Source of the DNA: VRUE01 sp035707825
GTDB lineage: Bacteria > Actinomycetota > Thermoleophilia > Solirubrobacterales > 70-9
Reading direction: 5' to 3'
Assembly (NCBI GenBank): GCA_035707825.1
Contig: DASSTR010000089.1
Location: 1 to 13,318, forward strand
Length of the DNA stretch: 13,318 bases
The translations under genes and the position numbers were made by a program. The notes under the pieces were generated by a model. It was not told the DNA's origin. It worked only from the letters and a program-made list of their open reading frames with translations, and searched no databases. This document shows, piece by piece, positions 6,583 to 12,674 of this stretch. The stretch's first letter is position 1. Each line of letters opens with the position of its first letter.

Positions 6583-7968
6583 ATGCGAGGACGCTGGCAG
6601 CTGATCGGAGCGTCCCTTGCCGTGCTGGCGATCACCATGGCCGCGCCCGCCCTCGCCGCCGCCGACGACCAGTGGGTCTTCAGAGCGCCGCTGGCCCGTC
6701 CCACGGACCAGCCGGATCCCAACAGCCGCCACGCCTACAGCGTTCCGGAAGCGCCGCGCTCGCCGGCCTGCAGCCGCCACTTCTGCGTGCACTGGGTGGA
6801 GGAGGGGATCGACGCGCCGAGACTGACCGATGTCAACGGCAGCACCGATGGCGACGGGGTTCCCGACTTCGTCGAGCGTGTGCTCAAGGTCGCCGAACAC
6901 GTCCACACGGTCGAGAACGAACAGCTGGGCTGGCGCGACCCGAAGTCAGACGGCCGGAAAGGCGGGCGCCGCGGCAAGACCGACGTCTACCTCAAACAGA
7001 TCGGCGGCACGCTGTTCGGCTACGCCGCACCCGATCGCGGCCAGGCCGGCAAAGACCATCGCCTGCCCCGCAAGCTGTACGGGTACCTGGTGCTCGACAA
7101 CGACTACAACCGCAGCGAGTTCCCGGGCACCAAGCCCTTCAACGACCTCGCCGTCACATTCGCCCACGAGTACGCGCACATCCTCCAGTTTGGCTACGAC
7201 GCGTACCAGGACGCATGGTTCGCGGAGTCGACCGCCGTCTGGATGGAGGACCAGGTCTACGACGGGATCAACGACTACCTGCGCTACGTGCGCCGCTGGA
7301 CCAAGCTCTTCGCCACGCCGCTGACCGCCAACTCGATCCGCGAGTACGGCACGGCGGTCTGGAACCAGTGGCTGGCGCGCCGCTACGGCCAGTCGATCGT
7401 CCGCAAGGCCTGGGCGGGGGCGATCGACGCAAAACCGGGAGGCTTCTCCGTCGCCTCCTACGGACGAGCCCTCCGGGCCGGTGGGGGAGGCGAATTCAGC
7501 CGCGAATTCGCCCGCTTTGCGCGCGACCTGCCCGAGTGGCGCACCGCCCGCGCCTTCCCCGAGGCCGGCCAGTACCGCGACGTCGCCAGGCAGGGCAACC
7601 TGCCCCCCGGCGGCAAGCCTCTCGACCTGATCCTCAACCACACCACCTTCCAGCTCCTCCGTGTCCACCCCAACGGCGGGCGTCCCGTGATCGTCAGAGC
7701 GGTGGCCCCGCGCGGAGTCGCGGCGGCCGTCGCCCTGGTCGGGCGGATCGGCAGCGAGCGGCACGGCCACGTGATCTCGAAGCTGCGCTACAGACGCGGC
7801 GGGGGACCGATGGCCGTGCGCCTACCGCGGCCCGGCCGTTTCAACCGCATCACCGCGGTGCTGGTCAACGCCGACAGCAGCGCCCGTGGCTTCAGCGCTC
7901 GCTCGCTCGACTGGAACTACTTGACCGACAGGGTGCCGTTCCGGGTCCGCGCGGTGCCGGCGCGCTGA
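6583..7968 (+). CDS. Secreted HEXXH zinc metalloprotease (MXAN_6640-like)
   Basis: This 461-aa protein has a typical signal peptide (MRGRWQLIGASLAVLAITMA then APALAAA, cut near residue 27) and is probably secreted. A calcium-loop-like STDGDGVPDFVE (87-98) precedes the peptidase core. The zinc site is HEYAH (195-199), followed by QFGYDAYQDAWFAESTAVWMED. Glu215 or Glu222 is the candidate third ligand. The combination HEYAHILQFGYD...WFAESTAVWMED resembles the MXAN_6640 family of putative metalloproteases. Residues 345-455 look like a C-terminal beta domain. The ATG at 6583 is chosen because the signal peptide begins there; the frame is open far upstream only as a shadow of nadE. Its 3' end overlaps the convergent WS/DGAT gene by 52 bp. 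The protein substrate is unknown. Confidence 0.83.
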   Translation: MRGRWQLIGASLAVLAITMAAPALAAADDQWVFRAPLARPTDQPDPNSRHAYSVPEAPRSPACSRHFCVHWVEEGIDAPRLTDVNGSTDGDGVPDFVERVLKVAEHVHTVENEQLGWRDPKSDGRKGGRRGKTDVYLKQIGGTLFGYAAPDRGQAGKDHRLPRKLYGYLVLDNDYNRSEFPGTKPFNDLAVTFAHEYAHILQFGYDAYQDAWFAESTAVWMEDQVYDGINDYLRYVRRWTKLFATPLTANSIREYGTAVWNQWLARRYGQSIVRKAWAGAIDAKPGGFSVASYGRALRAGGGGEFSREFARFARDLPEWRTARAFPEAGQYRDVARQGNLPPGGKPLDLILNHTTFQLLRVHPNGGRPVIVRAVAPRGVAAAVALVGRIGSERHGHVISKLRYRRGGGPMAVRLPRPGRFNRITAVLVNADSSARGFSARSLDWNYLTDRVPFRVRAVPAR

Positions 7969-9353
7969 GCAGCCGGCTTGGAGGCAGGCGTTTTGCCGAC
8001 GATCTCCGCGATTGCGCCTTCGAGGTCGAGGGCGAAGCTCTCCAGTTCGGACATCGCGTCGTAGTCGCCGATCAAGCCGAAGTTGACCTGGCCGTTGTAG
8101 GACATGATCCCGACGCAGAGGGCCTGGCGGCGGGCGAGCGGCACCAGGGGGAAGATCGCCTCCATCTTGCGGCCGAGGACGTAGAGAGGGAACTGCGGCC
8201 CCGGCACGTTGGTGACGACGAGGTTGAAGAAGCGCTGGGCAGGCTGGAGGCGGGCGGCCTGCGAGGCGATCGTGGTCGGCGCGAAGTCGGCGATCCTGGT
8301 CAGGATCTCAGCCCCGACGGCCTGCCCGGAGCCCTTCAGGTCGCCCATGATCTCGGTGACCAGATGCAGCCGCTCGACCGGGTCTTCGCTCCAGACCGGC
8401 AGCGGCGCCATCATCGCCGAGATGCGGTTGCCGAGTGCGCCGCGCTCTTCCTCGGCGCGCACGCTGACCGGCACCATCGCCCGCATCTCGAGGTCCTTCG
8501 TGTCCTCGCCGCGGGCGCGCAGGTAGTTGCCGAGGGCCCCGGCCACGACCGAGAGCACGACGTCGTTGACCGTCCCCCCATGGTGGTTCTTGACCCGCTT
8601 CAGATCGCCGAGGTCGGTGCGCACGAAGGCGATCCGGCGATGGGGGCCGATCTCGACGTTGAAAGGCGTCGGGGGAGCCGCCATGCCGGCGCCGATCATC
8701 TTGGTGGTGGCGCCGATCCCGCGCATCACCGAACGCGGCCCACGCAGCGCGGCGCGCACCCCGCGCACGAGCTCCCTCGGGCTCGTGGCGCGCTCGCGAA
8801 GCGCGTCGCTCAGCAGCTGTAGGTCGGTCGGCTCCGGACGGGGAGCCCACTTCGGCATCTGCATCGGCGGTTCGCTGGGCTCGCGCTCGAGGTCGAAGAG
8901 GACCGTGGTGATGTCGACGCCGGAGATGCCGTCGACGAGCGCGTGGTGGCTCTTGCCGACGATCGCGAAGCGGTCGCCTTCCATCCCCTCGACGAGCCAG
9001 AGCTCCCAGAGCGGCTTGGTGCGATCGAGTTGCTGGGAGAAGATCCTCGAAGAGAGATTGCGGAGCTGTTCCTCGGAGCCCGGAGCCGGCAGCGCCGTGC
9101 GGCGAACGTGGTAGTCGAGATGCAGGTGGGGGTCGTCGACCCATACCGGGCGGCCCTGGCCAAAGGGCACTGAGCGCAGCTTCTGCCGGAACCGCGGCAC
9201 CAGATGCAGGCGCGACGCGATGTGGTTGCGGAACTCCTCGTGGCTGGGCGCCGGTCCCTCGAAGATGATCGTCGAGGCGACGTGCATATGCGCGCCCTCC
9301 CTCTCCATGTGGAGGAAGGAAGCATCGAGTCCGGTCAACCGATCCTGGCTCAT
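7917..9353 (-). CDS. Wax ester synthase / diacylglycerol acyltransferase (WS/DGAT)
   Basis: This 478-aa acyltransferase transfers a fatty acyl group from acyl-CoA to a fatty alcohol (wax ester) or diacylglycerol (triacylglycerol), at the inner membrane or lipid bodies. The catalytic HHXXXDG motif is intact: HHALVDG (136-142) within IVGKSHHALVDGISG. Other family marks are LTGLDASFLHMER at the N-terminus, PLWELWLVEG (114-123), NDVVLSVVAGALGNYL (263-278) and NVPGPQFPLY (382-391). I chose ATG 9353 over an in-frame GTG at 9371 because the family begins at the MSxxRLTGLDASFL segment. The last roughly 25 residues, rich in Lys, Arg, Ala and Thr, go beyond the conserved end, and their codons overlap the protease gene. 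Confidence 0.93.
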   Translation of the reverse strand: MSQDRLTGLDASFLHMEREGAHMHVASTIIFEGPAPSHEEFRNHIASRLHLVPRFRQKLRSVPFGQGRPVWVDDPHLHLDYHVRRTALPAPGSEEQLRNLSSRIFSQQLDRTKPLWELWLVEGMEGDRFAIVGKSHHALVDGISGVDITTVLFDLEREPSEPPMQMPKWAPRPEPTDLQLLSDALRERATSPRELVRGVRAALRGPRSVMRGIGATTKMIGAGMAAPPTPFNVEIGPHRRIAFVRTDLGDLKRVKNHHGGTVNDVVLSVVAGALGNYLRARGEDTKDLEMRAMVPVSVRAEEERGALGNRISAMMAPLPVWSEDPVERLHLVTEIMGDLKGSGQAVGAEILTRIADFAPTTIASQAARLQPAQRFFNLVVTNVPGPQFPLYVLGRKMEAIFPLVPLARRQALCVGIMSYNGQVNFGLIGDYDAMSELESFALDLEGAIAEIVGKTPASKPAAQRAGTARTRNGTLSVK

Positions 9354-9400
9354 GAGGCCATCTTCGCACACGCCGCACAGGCGTGGGAGGGGCCGTGAAC

Positions 9401-9444
9401 CGCTTTGGAAAGCGAATTGCAGCGGCTCTTGCCGAATTGGACAA
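9401..9444 (-). promoter_or_regulatory. Candidate promoter and palindrome of the WS/DGAT gene
   Basis: On the minus strand TTGTCC (complement of 9439-9444) and TGCAAT (complement of 9416-9421) are spaced by 17 bases, each matching four of six consensus bases. The predicted start near 9409 falls in a palindrome CGCTTT-GG-AAAGCG (9401-9414), a possible operator. The leader to ATG 9353 would be about 56 bases. Confidence 0.4.
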
Positions 9445-9460
9445 TGTGAGGGCGCTCACG
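9445..9460 (+). promoter_or_regulatory. CRP-type binding site TGTGA-N6-TCACG
   Basis: The 16-bp sequence TGTGAGGGCGCTCACG matches the CRP/FNR-family consensus TGTGA-N6-TCACA at nine of ten fixed bases, and its core GTGAG-GGCG-CTCAC is a perfect inverted repeat. Its centre (9452.5) lies 41.5 bp before the start point expected from the -10 box at 9482-9487, the class II activator position. A weak overlapping promoter (TTGCAG 9417-9422, 17 bp, GACAAT 9440-9445) would instead make it a repressor site. The regulator gene is not in this window. Confidence 0.55.
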
Positions 9461-9481
9461 CTGGCGCGCGCCGGGGAGCCC

Positions 9482-9487
9482 TACCGT
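9482..9487 (+). promoter_or_regulatory. -10 box TACCGT of the riboswitch leader
   Basis: TACCGT fits the actinobacterial TANNNT -10 pattern. It predicts a start near 9494, about 19 bases before the aptamer begins. No normal -35 exists because the CRP-type site occupies that position, which fits an activator-dependent promoter. Confidence 0.45.
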
Positions 9488-9509
9488 GCCGCCCTCGAAT
9501 AGAGCAAGC

Positions 9510-9670
9510 CATCTGCCGAGTTCCCCGGCGAGCGGCCGGGGGAGCGGGGGACCCAGAGTCGCGGCGCATCTGTCGCGACGGGGGCGAATCGGGCGGTGAA
9601 TCCGTCTGTAGTGCATGCGCGGCGCCGAGCCGGCATCCACGAGCCCGTCAGCTAACCCCGTAGGCAGCCG
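9510..9670 (+). promoter_or_regulatory. Cyclic di-AMP riboswitch (ydaO-yuaA type)
   Basis: This leader RNA has the conserved elements of the ydaO/c-di-AMP aptamer: GGGGGACCCA (9546-9555), GGGGCGAATC with GGTGAATCC (9581-9603), and the hallmark 3' segment GAGCCCGTCAGCTAACCCCG then TAGGC (9641-9665). Pairing supports it. P1 is CTGCC (9513-9517) with GGCAG (9663-9667). A 7-bp hairpin is CCCCGGC (9523-9529) with GCCGGGG (9535-9541). A 6-bp hairpin is GTCGCG (9558-9563) with CGCGAC (9574-9579). P1 ends 23 bases before the ATG of the RlpA-like gene and no terminator with a T-run follows, so control may act on translation or through Rho. In Actinobacteria this class often precedes cell-wall hydrolase genes (rpfA, NlpC/P60, RlpA-like), matching this context. 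Confidence 0.92.
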
Positions 9671-9690
9671 AGAAAGCGAGTGATCCAACG

Positions 9691-10350
9691 ATGCGATACC
9701 TCCTGCCCGCGATGGCGGCTGCCGCCGCGCTCGCGCTTGGAGTCGCCCCCGGCGCCGCAGCTAAGCGGGCGCCCCACCACCAGGCTCCCGCCCGGGTCAA
9801 GTCCCACGTCTCCCTGCACCTCTCCCGCCATCTCCTCACCGGGGGGCGCGCCGTCGCCATTCGCGGGCGCGTCAACCCGTCCGGCCGGCGCAGGGTGAAG
9901 GTCGTCGCGCGCGGCGGTGGAGACGTCGACGTGCTCTCCGTCCTCAGCAAGCCGAACGGAAGCTTCACCGCCCGCTGGCGGCCGCCCGGCGTCGGCGCCT
10001 TCCGGGTGCGGGCATATGCAACCCACCATCGCCTCATCCGCGGGGCGGCAAGCAGGCCGCGGAGCCTCTCCGCCTACCGCCGCGTCGTCGCCTCCTATTA
10101 CGGGCCGGGCCTCTACGGCGGCGCGCTGGCCTGCGGCGGCACGCTGCAGCCGCGCACGCTCGGCGTCGCCCACAAGACGTTGCCCTGCGGCGCCCGCGTG
10201 ACGCTGCGCTACCGCGGGCGCACCCTGACCGTTCCGGTGGTTGACCGCGGCCCCTATGCCGCGGGACGGGAATTCGACCTCACCGAGGCCACCAAGGCGC
10301 GCCTTGGCTTTCCCGACGTCGGCGTACTGATGTTCAGCCGGGGAGGCTGA
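9691..10350 (+). CDS. Secreted RlpA-like double-psi beta-barrel protein
   Basis: This 219-aa exported protein probably acts on peptidoglycan. A signal peptide covers 1-24 (cut after GAAA). Residues 38-115 look like an Ig-like beta domain, followed by a C-terminal RlpA-like double-psi beta-barrel at about 133-217. That barrel carries ASYYGPGLYGGALACGG, TLGVAHKTLPCGARV (His161), VPVVDRGPY (Asp185) and FDLTEATKARLGF. His and Asp at these places are the conserved active-site pair in RlpA lytic transglycosylases, and Cys148 and Cys166 may form a disulfide. No SPOR domain or lipobox is present, unlike Gram-negative RlpA. The ribosome site is weak (AAAGCGAG, 9673-9680). It is controlled by the upstream c-di-AMP riboswitch and probably a CRP-type site. 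Its stop overlaps the convergent dinB by 17 bp. The enzymatic activity is inferred. Confidence 0.88.
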   Translation: MRYLLPAMAAAAALALGVAPGAAAKRAPHHQAPARVKSHVSLHLSRHLLTGGRAVAIRGRVNPSGRRRVKVVARGGGDVDVLSVLSKPNGSFTARWRPPGVGAFRVRAYATHHRLIRGAASRPRSLSAYRRVVASYYGPGLYGGALACGGTLQPRTLGVAHKTLPCGARVTLRYRGRTLTVPVVDRGPYAAGREFDLTEATKARLGFPDVGVLMFSRGG

Positions 10351-11419
10351 GCTTGAGCTGGGCCTCCGGGGATTCGCCCTCGGAGGCCACGTCGCTCTCG
10401 AAGGAGGCGACCCGGACCCCGAGCAGGCGCACCGGCCGCGGCGGGTCGTAGGCGCGCAGCAGGTCGAGGGCGGTGCCGCCGACCACGGCCGGGTCATCGG
10501 TCGGCTCCTCGACCGTGTGGGAGCGGGTCACGTTGGTCCAGTCGTCGAGGCGGACCTTGATCCCGATCGTGCGACCGGCGAGGCCGCGGGTGCGCAGACG
10601 GCGGCAGAGCTCCTCCGAGAGCGAGGCCAGCGAGGACTCGAGCTGGGCCCGATCGGCGACATCGACGTCGAAGGTCGTCTCGGCCGATTGGGACTTCGTC
10701 TCCCGCTCGACGCTGAGCGGCGTGTCGTCGGCAAAGCCGGCGCGGGCGCGCAGCCAAAGGCCCGTGCGGGGGCCGAAGGCCTCGGTCAGCAGCGCTTTGT
10801 CCTCGGCCCGGAGGGTCGCCAGGGTGCGGATCCCCATCTTCTCCAGCTTGGCGACGGTCTTCGGGCCGATTCCGGGGACCAGGCCGGGGGAGGAGCCGGC
10901 GAATCGCTCCAGCGCCTCATCGCGCGAGAGCACGACCAGGCCCGCCGGCTTGCCCAGCTCGCTGGTGATCTTCGCCAGCAGGCGGTTCTCGGAGATCCCC
11001 ACCGAGCAGGTGAGGCTCGTCTCCTCGCGGATCTCAGCCGCGATCCGCCGCATCGTCGACTTGGGGGAGAAGAGGTCGCTGAGATCTATGTAGGCCTCGT
11101 CGAGCCCGACCACTTCGACGACCTCGGCGTTGCGGCGCAGGATCGCCATCACGTCCGCCGAGGCCTCCCGGTAGGCGGTGAAGTCGGGGTGGATGTAGAC
11201 CGCCTCCGGCAGGCGCCGCCGGGCGACCGCGGCCGGCATCGCCGAGTGGATCCCGGCCATCTGTCGCGCCTCGTAGCTGGCCGTGGTGACGACGGCTCGC
11301 GGCCCCGAGCCGCATACCACCACCGGCTTTCCCTTCAGCTCCGGCCGCCGGCGCAGCTCGACCGACGCATAGAACGCGTCCATGTCGAGATGCGCGATAC
11401 ACCGAGCCCAGTCCTTCAT
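10334..11419 (-). CDS. dinB: DNA polymerase IV (Y-family)
   Basis: This 361-aa translesion DNA polymerase has the catalytic acids Asp12 (HLDMDAFYASVE) and Asp107-Glu108 (GLDEAYIDL). The fingers show AVVTTASYEARQMAGIHSAMP (42-62), and SENRLLAKITSELGKPAGLVVL (143-164) is the family palm/thumb motif. A helix-hairpin-helix VPGIGPKTVAKLEKMGI (181-197) and the little-finger domain (about 238-342) follow. The tail QLKLSLPG (354-361) resembles a beta-clamp-binding peptide. ATG 11419 places the normal family N-terminus; the open frame reaches 11566 but overlaps the divergent gene. The eight bases before ATG hold GGAGGGAG, a ribosome site set unusually close, and follow a TAGTCT -10-like box. No actinobacterial LexA box (GAAC-N4-GTTC) is seen upstream. 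Confidence 0.96.
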   Translation of the reverse strand: MKDWARCIAHLDMDAFYASVELRRRPELKGKPVVVCGSGPRAVVTTASYEARQMAGIHSAMPAAVARRRLPEAVYIHPDFTAYREASADVMAILRRNAEVVEVVGLDEAYIDLSDLFSPKSTMRRIAAEIREETSLTCSVGISENRLLAKITSELGKPAGLVVLSRDEALERFAGSSPGLVPGIGPKTVAKLEKMGIRTLATLRAEDKALLTEAFGPRTGLWLRARAGFADDTPLSVERETKSQSAETTFDVDVADRAQLESSLASLSEELCRRLRTRGLAGRTIGIKVRLDDWTNVTRSHTVEEPTDDPAVVGGTALDLLRAYDPPRPVRLLGVRVASFESDVASEGESPEAQLKLSLPG

Positions 11420-11509
11420 CTCCCTCCAGACTAGGCCCGGGCCCAGCGGATCCCAGGGACCCTCCACGCCGCCTGCATCAGGCTTCGCGGGTTGCTTAGA
11501 CTTCCGCCC
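11420..11509. promoter_or_regulatory. Divergent promoters of dinB and the 92-aa orphan
   Basis: On the minus strand TAGTCT (complement of 11428-11433) ends eight bases before the dinB ATG. On the plus strand TAGACT (11497-11502) ends seven bases before the orphan GTG. Both positions are those expected for leaderless transcripts. A GGCCCGGGCC palindrome (11434-11443) adjoins the dinB box but may be chance in this base composition. Confidence 0.45.
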
Positions 11510-11788
11510 GTGGCGTCGACGGCGGCCAAGAACCTCGAGGCGATCTCGAGGGCGATCGACCAGCACAACTCGAACTGCCCGTTCCCGGCGGCCGAAGTGC
11601 GGATGAACCCGTTCGAGGTCGAGCGGCTCGGCTGGGAGGAGATCAGGGGCCTGCCCCTGGTCGCCGATCCCGAGATCGGCACCGGCCGCTTCCGGATCGT
11701 CTGCTCTCAGGACCTCGAGGACAGCGGGCTCGAGGAGGTCGAGGCCGTCGGTCGAGAACTGGCGACGATCGCGCCCCGCGAGGGCTGA
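11510..11788 (+). CDS. Conserved-looking 92-aa protein of unknown function
   Basis: I do not recognise this family. It is a short soluble acidic protein without signal peptide or membrane segment. It has an N-terminal helix (AAKNLEAISRAIDQHNS), two cysteines (23 and 65), a central MNPFEVERLGWEEIRGLPLV (32-51) and PEIGTGRFRIVCS (54-66), then a Glu-rich C-terminal helix. Strong third-position G/C and a well-placed GTG start (TAGACT box seven bases upstream) support a real gene. It is divergent from dinB and convergent with ccdA, nine bases from its end. Nothing indicates a role in DNA repair or thiol chemistry beyond adjacency. Confidence 0.7.
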   Translation: MASTAAKNLEAISRAIDQHNSNCPFPAAEVRMNPFEVERLGWEEIRGLPLVADPEIGTGRFRIVCSQDLEDSGLEEVEAVGRELATIAPREG

Positions 11789-11797
11789 TCTAGGGCG

Positions 11798-12559
11798 CTA
11801 GACGCCGTTGAGGAATTCGAAGCCGAGTTCCGACAGCCACCGCTGCGCTTCGCCGTTCAGCTGCGTGAGCTGTCCCGTCCAGATCAGCACGCCCATCGCG
11901 ATCAGGATCACGCCGCCGGTGGCGACGATCAGCTGGTAGTGGCGCTTGACGACCGCGAAGGCCGTCGTCATCCGCGAAAAGGCCACCGCGGTGAGCAGGA
12001 AGGGAATTGCCAGGCCCACCGAGTAGACGCCGAGCAGGAAGGCGCCCCTGCCGGCCGAGCCCGACAGCGAGGCGGCGGCGAGGATCGCCGCGAGGGTTGG
12101 GCCGATGCAGGGAGTCCAGGCGATCGCGAAGGCCGCGCCGGCGACGATCGGCCCCCCTTTGCCGGCCCGCTCCAGCAGCGAGTCGACATGCCACTCCCGG
12201 TTGAGCCGGGTGACGAAGAGGGAGGCGACGAAAAGGACGCCCATCGCGATGATCAGCCCGGCGGAGACCTTCGTCAGCAGGTCGCGATGGTCCTTGAGGG
12301 TGGACCCGAGCCCTGTCGCCGTCAGGCCGAGGATGACGAAGATCACCGAGAAGCTGAGCACGAAGAGCAGGCTGGGAACGAGGACCCGCCGCCAGCCCGC
12401 GTCGTCCAGCTCGGCGGCGGAGACGCCGCTGACCGCCGAGAGGTAGCCGGGCACGAGCGGCAGCACGCAGGGGGAGAGGAAGGAGACGACTCCGGCCGCC
12501 AGGGCGGCGAAGATTCCGACTCCCGCGGCCGGGTCGCTGGTCACGGCGGCGACTATCAC
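11798..12559 (-). CDS. ccdA: Cytochrome c biogenesis / thiol transport protein CcdA
   Basis: This 253-aa inner-membrane protein passes electrons from cytoplasmic thioredoxin to extracytoplasmic thiol proteins, for haem c attachment and similar tasks. It has six hydrophobic segments. The two redox cysteines sit in the expected motifs: Cys31 in LSPCVLPLVPGYLS (first segment) and Cys151 in AWTPCIGPTLAAILAAAS (fourth). The C-terminus ends soon after the sixth helix (LIVATGGVILIAMGVLIW). The start is uncertain: GTG 12559 is preferred because a TACCCT box (complement of 12568-12573) ends eight bases upstream; GTG 12544 would remove five residues. ResB/ResC or a thioredoxin-like partner, common next to ccdA, are absent from the window. 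Confidence 0.92.
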   Translation of the reverse strand: MIVAAVTSDPAAGVGIFAALAAGVVSFLSPCVLPLVPGYLSAVSGVSAAELDDAGWRRVLVPSLLFVLSFSVIFVILGLTATGLGSTLKDHRDLLTKVSAGLIIAMGVLFVASLFVTRLNREWHVDSLLERAGKGGPIVAGAAFAIAWTPCIGPTLAAILAAASLSGSAGRGAFLLGVYSVGLAIPFLLTAVAFSRMTTAFAVVKRHYQLIVATGGVILIAMGVLIWTGQLTQLNGEAQRWLSELGFEFLNGV

Positions 12560-12567
12560 GACCCCCC

Positions 12568-12573
12568 AGGGTA
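12568..12573 (-). promoter_or_regulatory. TANNNT -10 box of ccdA
   Basis: The minus strand reads TACCCT, followed by eight bases (GGGGGGTC) and then GTG 12559. The spacing fits a transcript starting at or just before the start codon. The G-run itself could alternatively act as a poor ribosome site. Confidence 0.35.
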
Positions 12574-12618
12574 CTTGGGCGCAGCCACCTCCGAAGCGAG
12601 CTCGGGGCCCGCAACCGA

Positions 12619-12668
12619 TACATTCCTGGCTAGCCAGCCAACGCCGCCCGAGCGGCGCGACACAGGAG
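12619..12668 (+). promoter_or_regulatory. Promoter, 12-bp palindrome, hairpin and RBS of the thiolase gene
   Basis: TACATT (12619-12624) is a candidate -10 box. It is followed at once by a perfect 12-bp palindrome CTGGCTAGCCAG (12626-12637), placed over the expected start point like an operator. Next is a 6-bp hairpin, CGCCGC (12642-12647) with GCGGCG (12652-12657) and loop CCGA. AGGAG (12664-12668) is a good ribosome site six bases before the TTG start. Confidence 0.5.
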
Positions 12669-12674
12669 CAGACT

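Noticed and set aside
6514..6906. 131-codon upstream extension of nadE
   Set aside because: It runs opposite the metalloprotease coding region, and NadE similarity begins exactly at ATG 6513.
6672..8822. 716-codon plus-strand frame across the protease and WS/DGAT genes
   Set aside because: It is Arg/Pro/Ala-rich shadow translation with no recognisable motif, and two well-supported genes cover it.
9446..9459. Reading GTGAG-GGCG-CTCAC as a transcription terminator for an upstream gene
   Set aside because: No gene on the plus strand ends upstream of it, there is no T-run, and it fits a CRP-type site better.
11420..11620. SOS (LexA) box for dinB
   Set aside because: No GAAC-N4-GTTC in the upstream gap. 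GAACCCGTTC inside the orphan gene has only two bases between half-sites.
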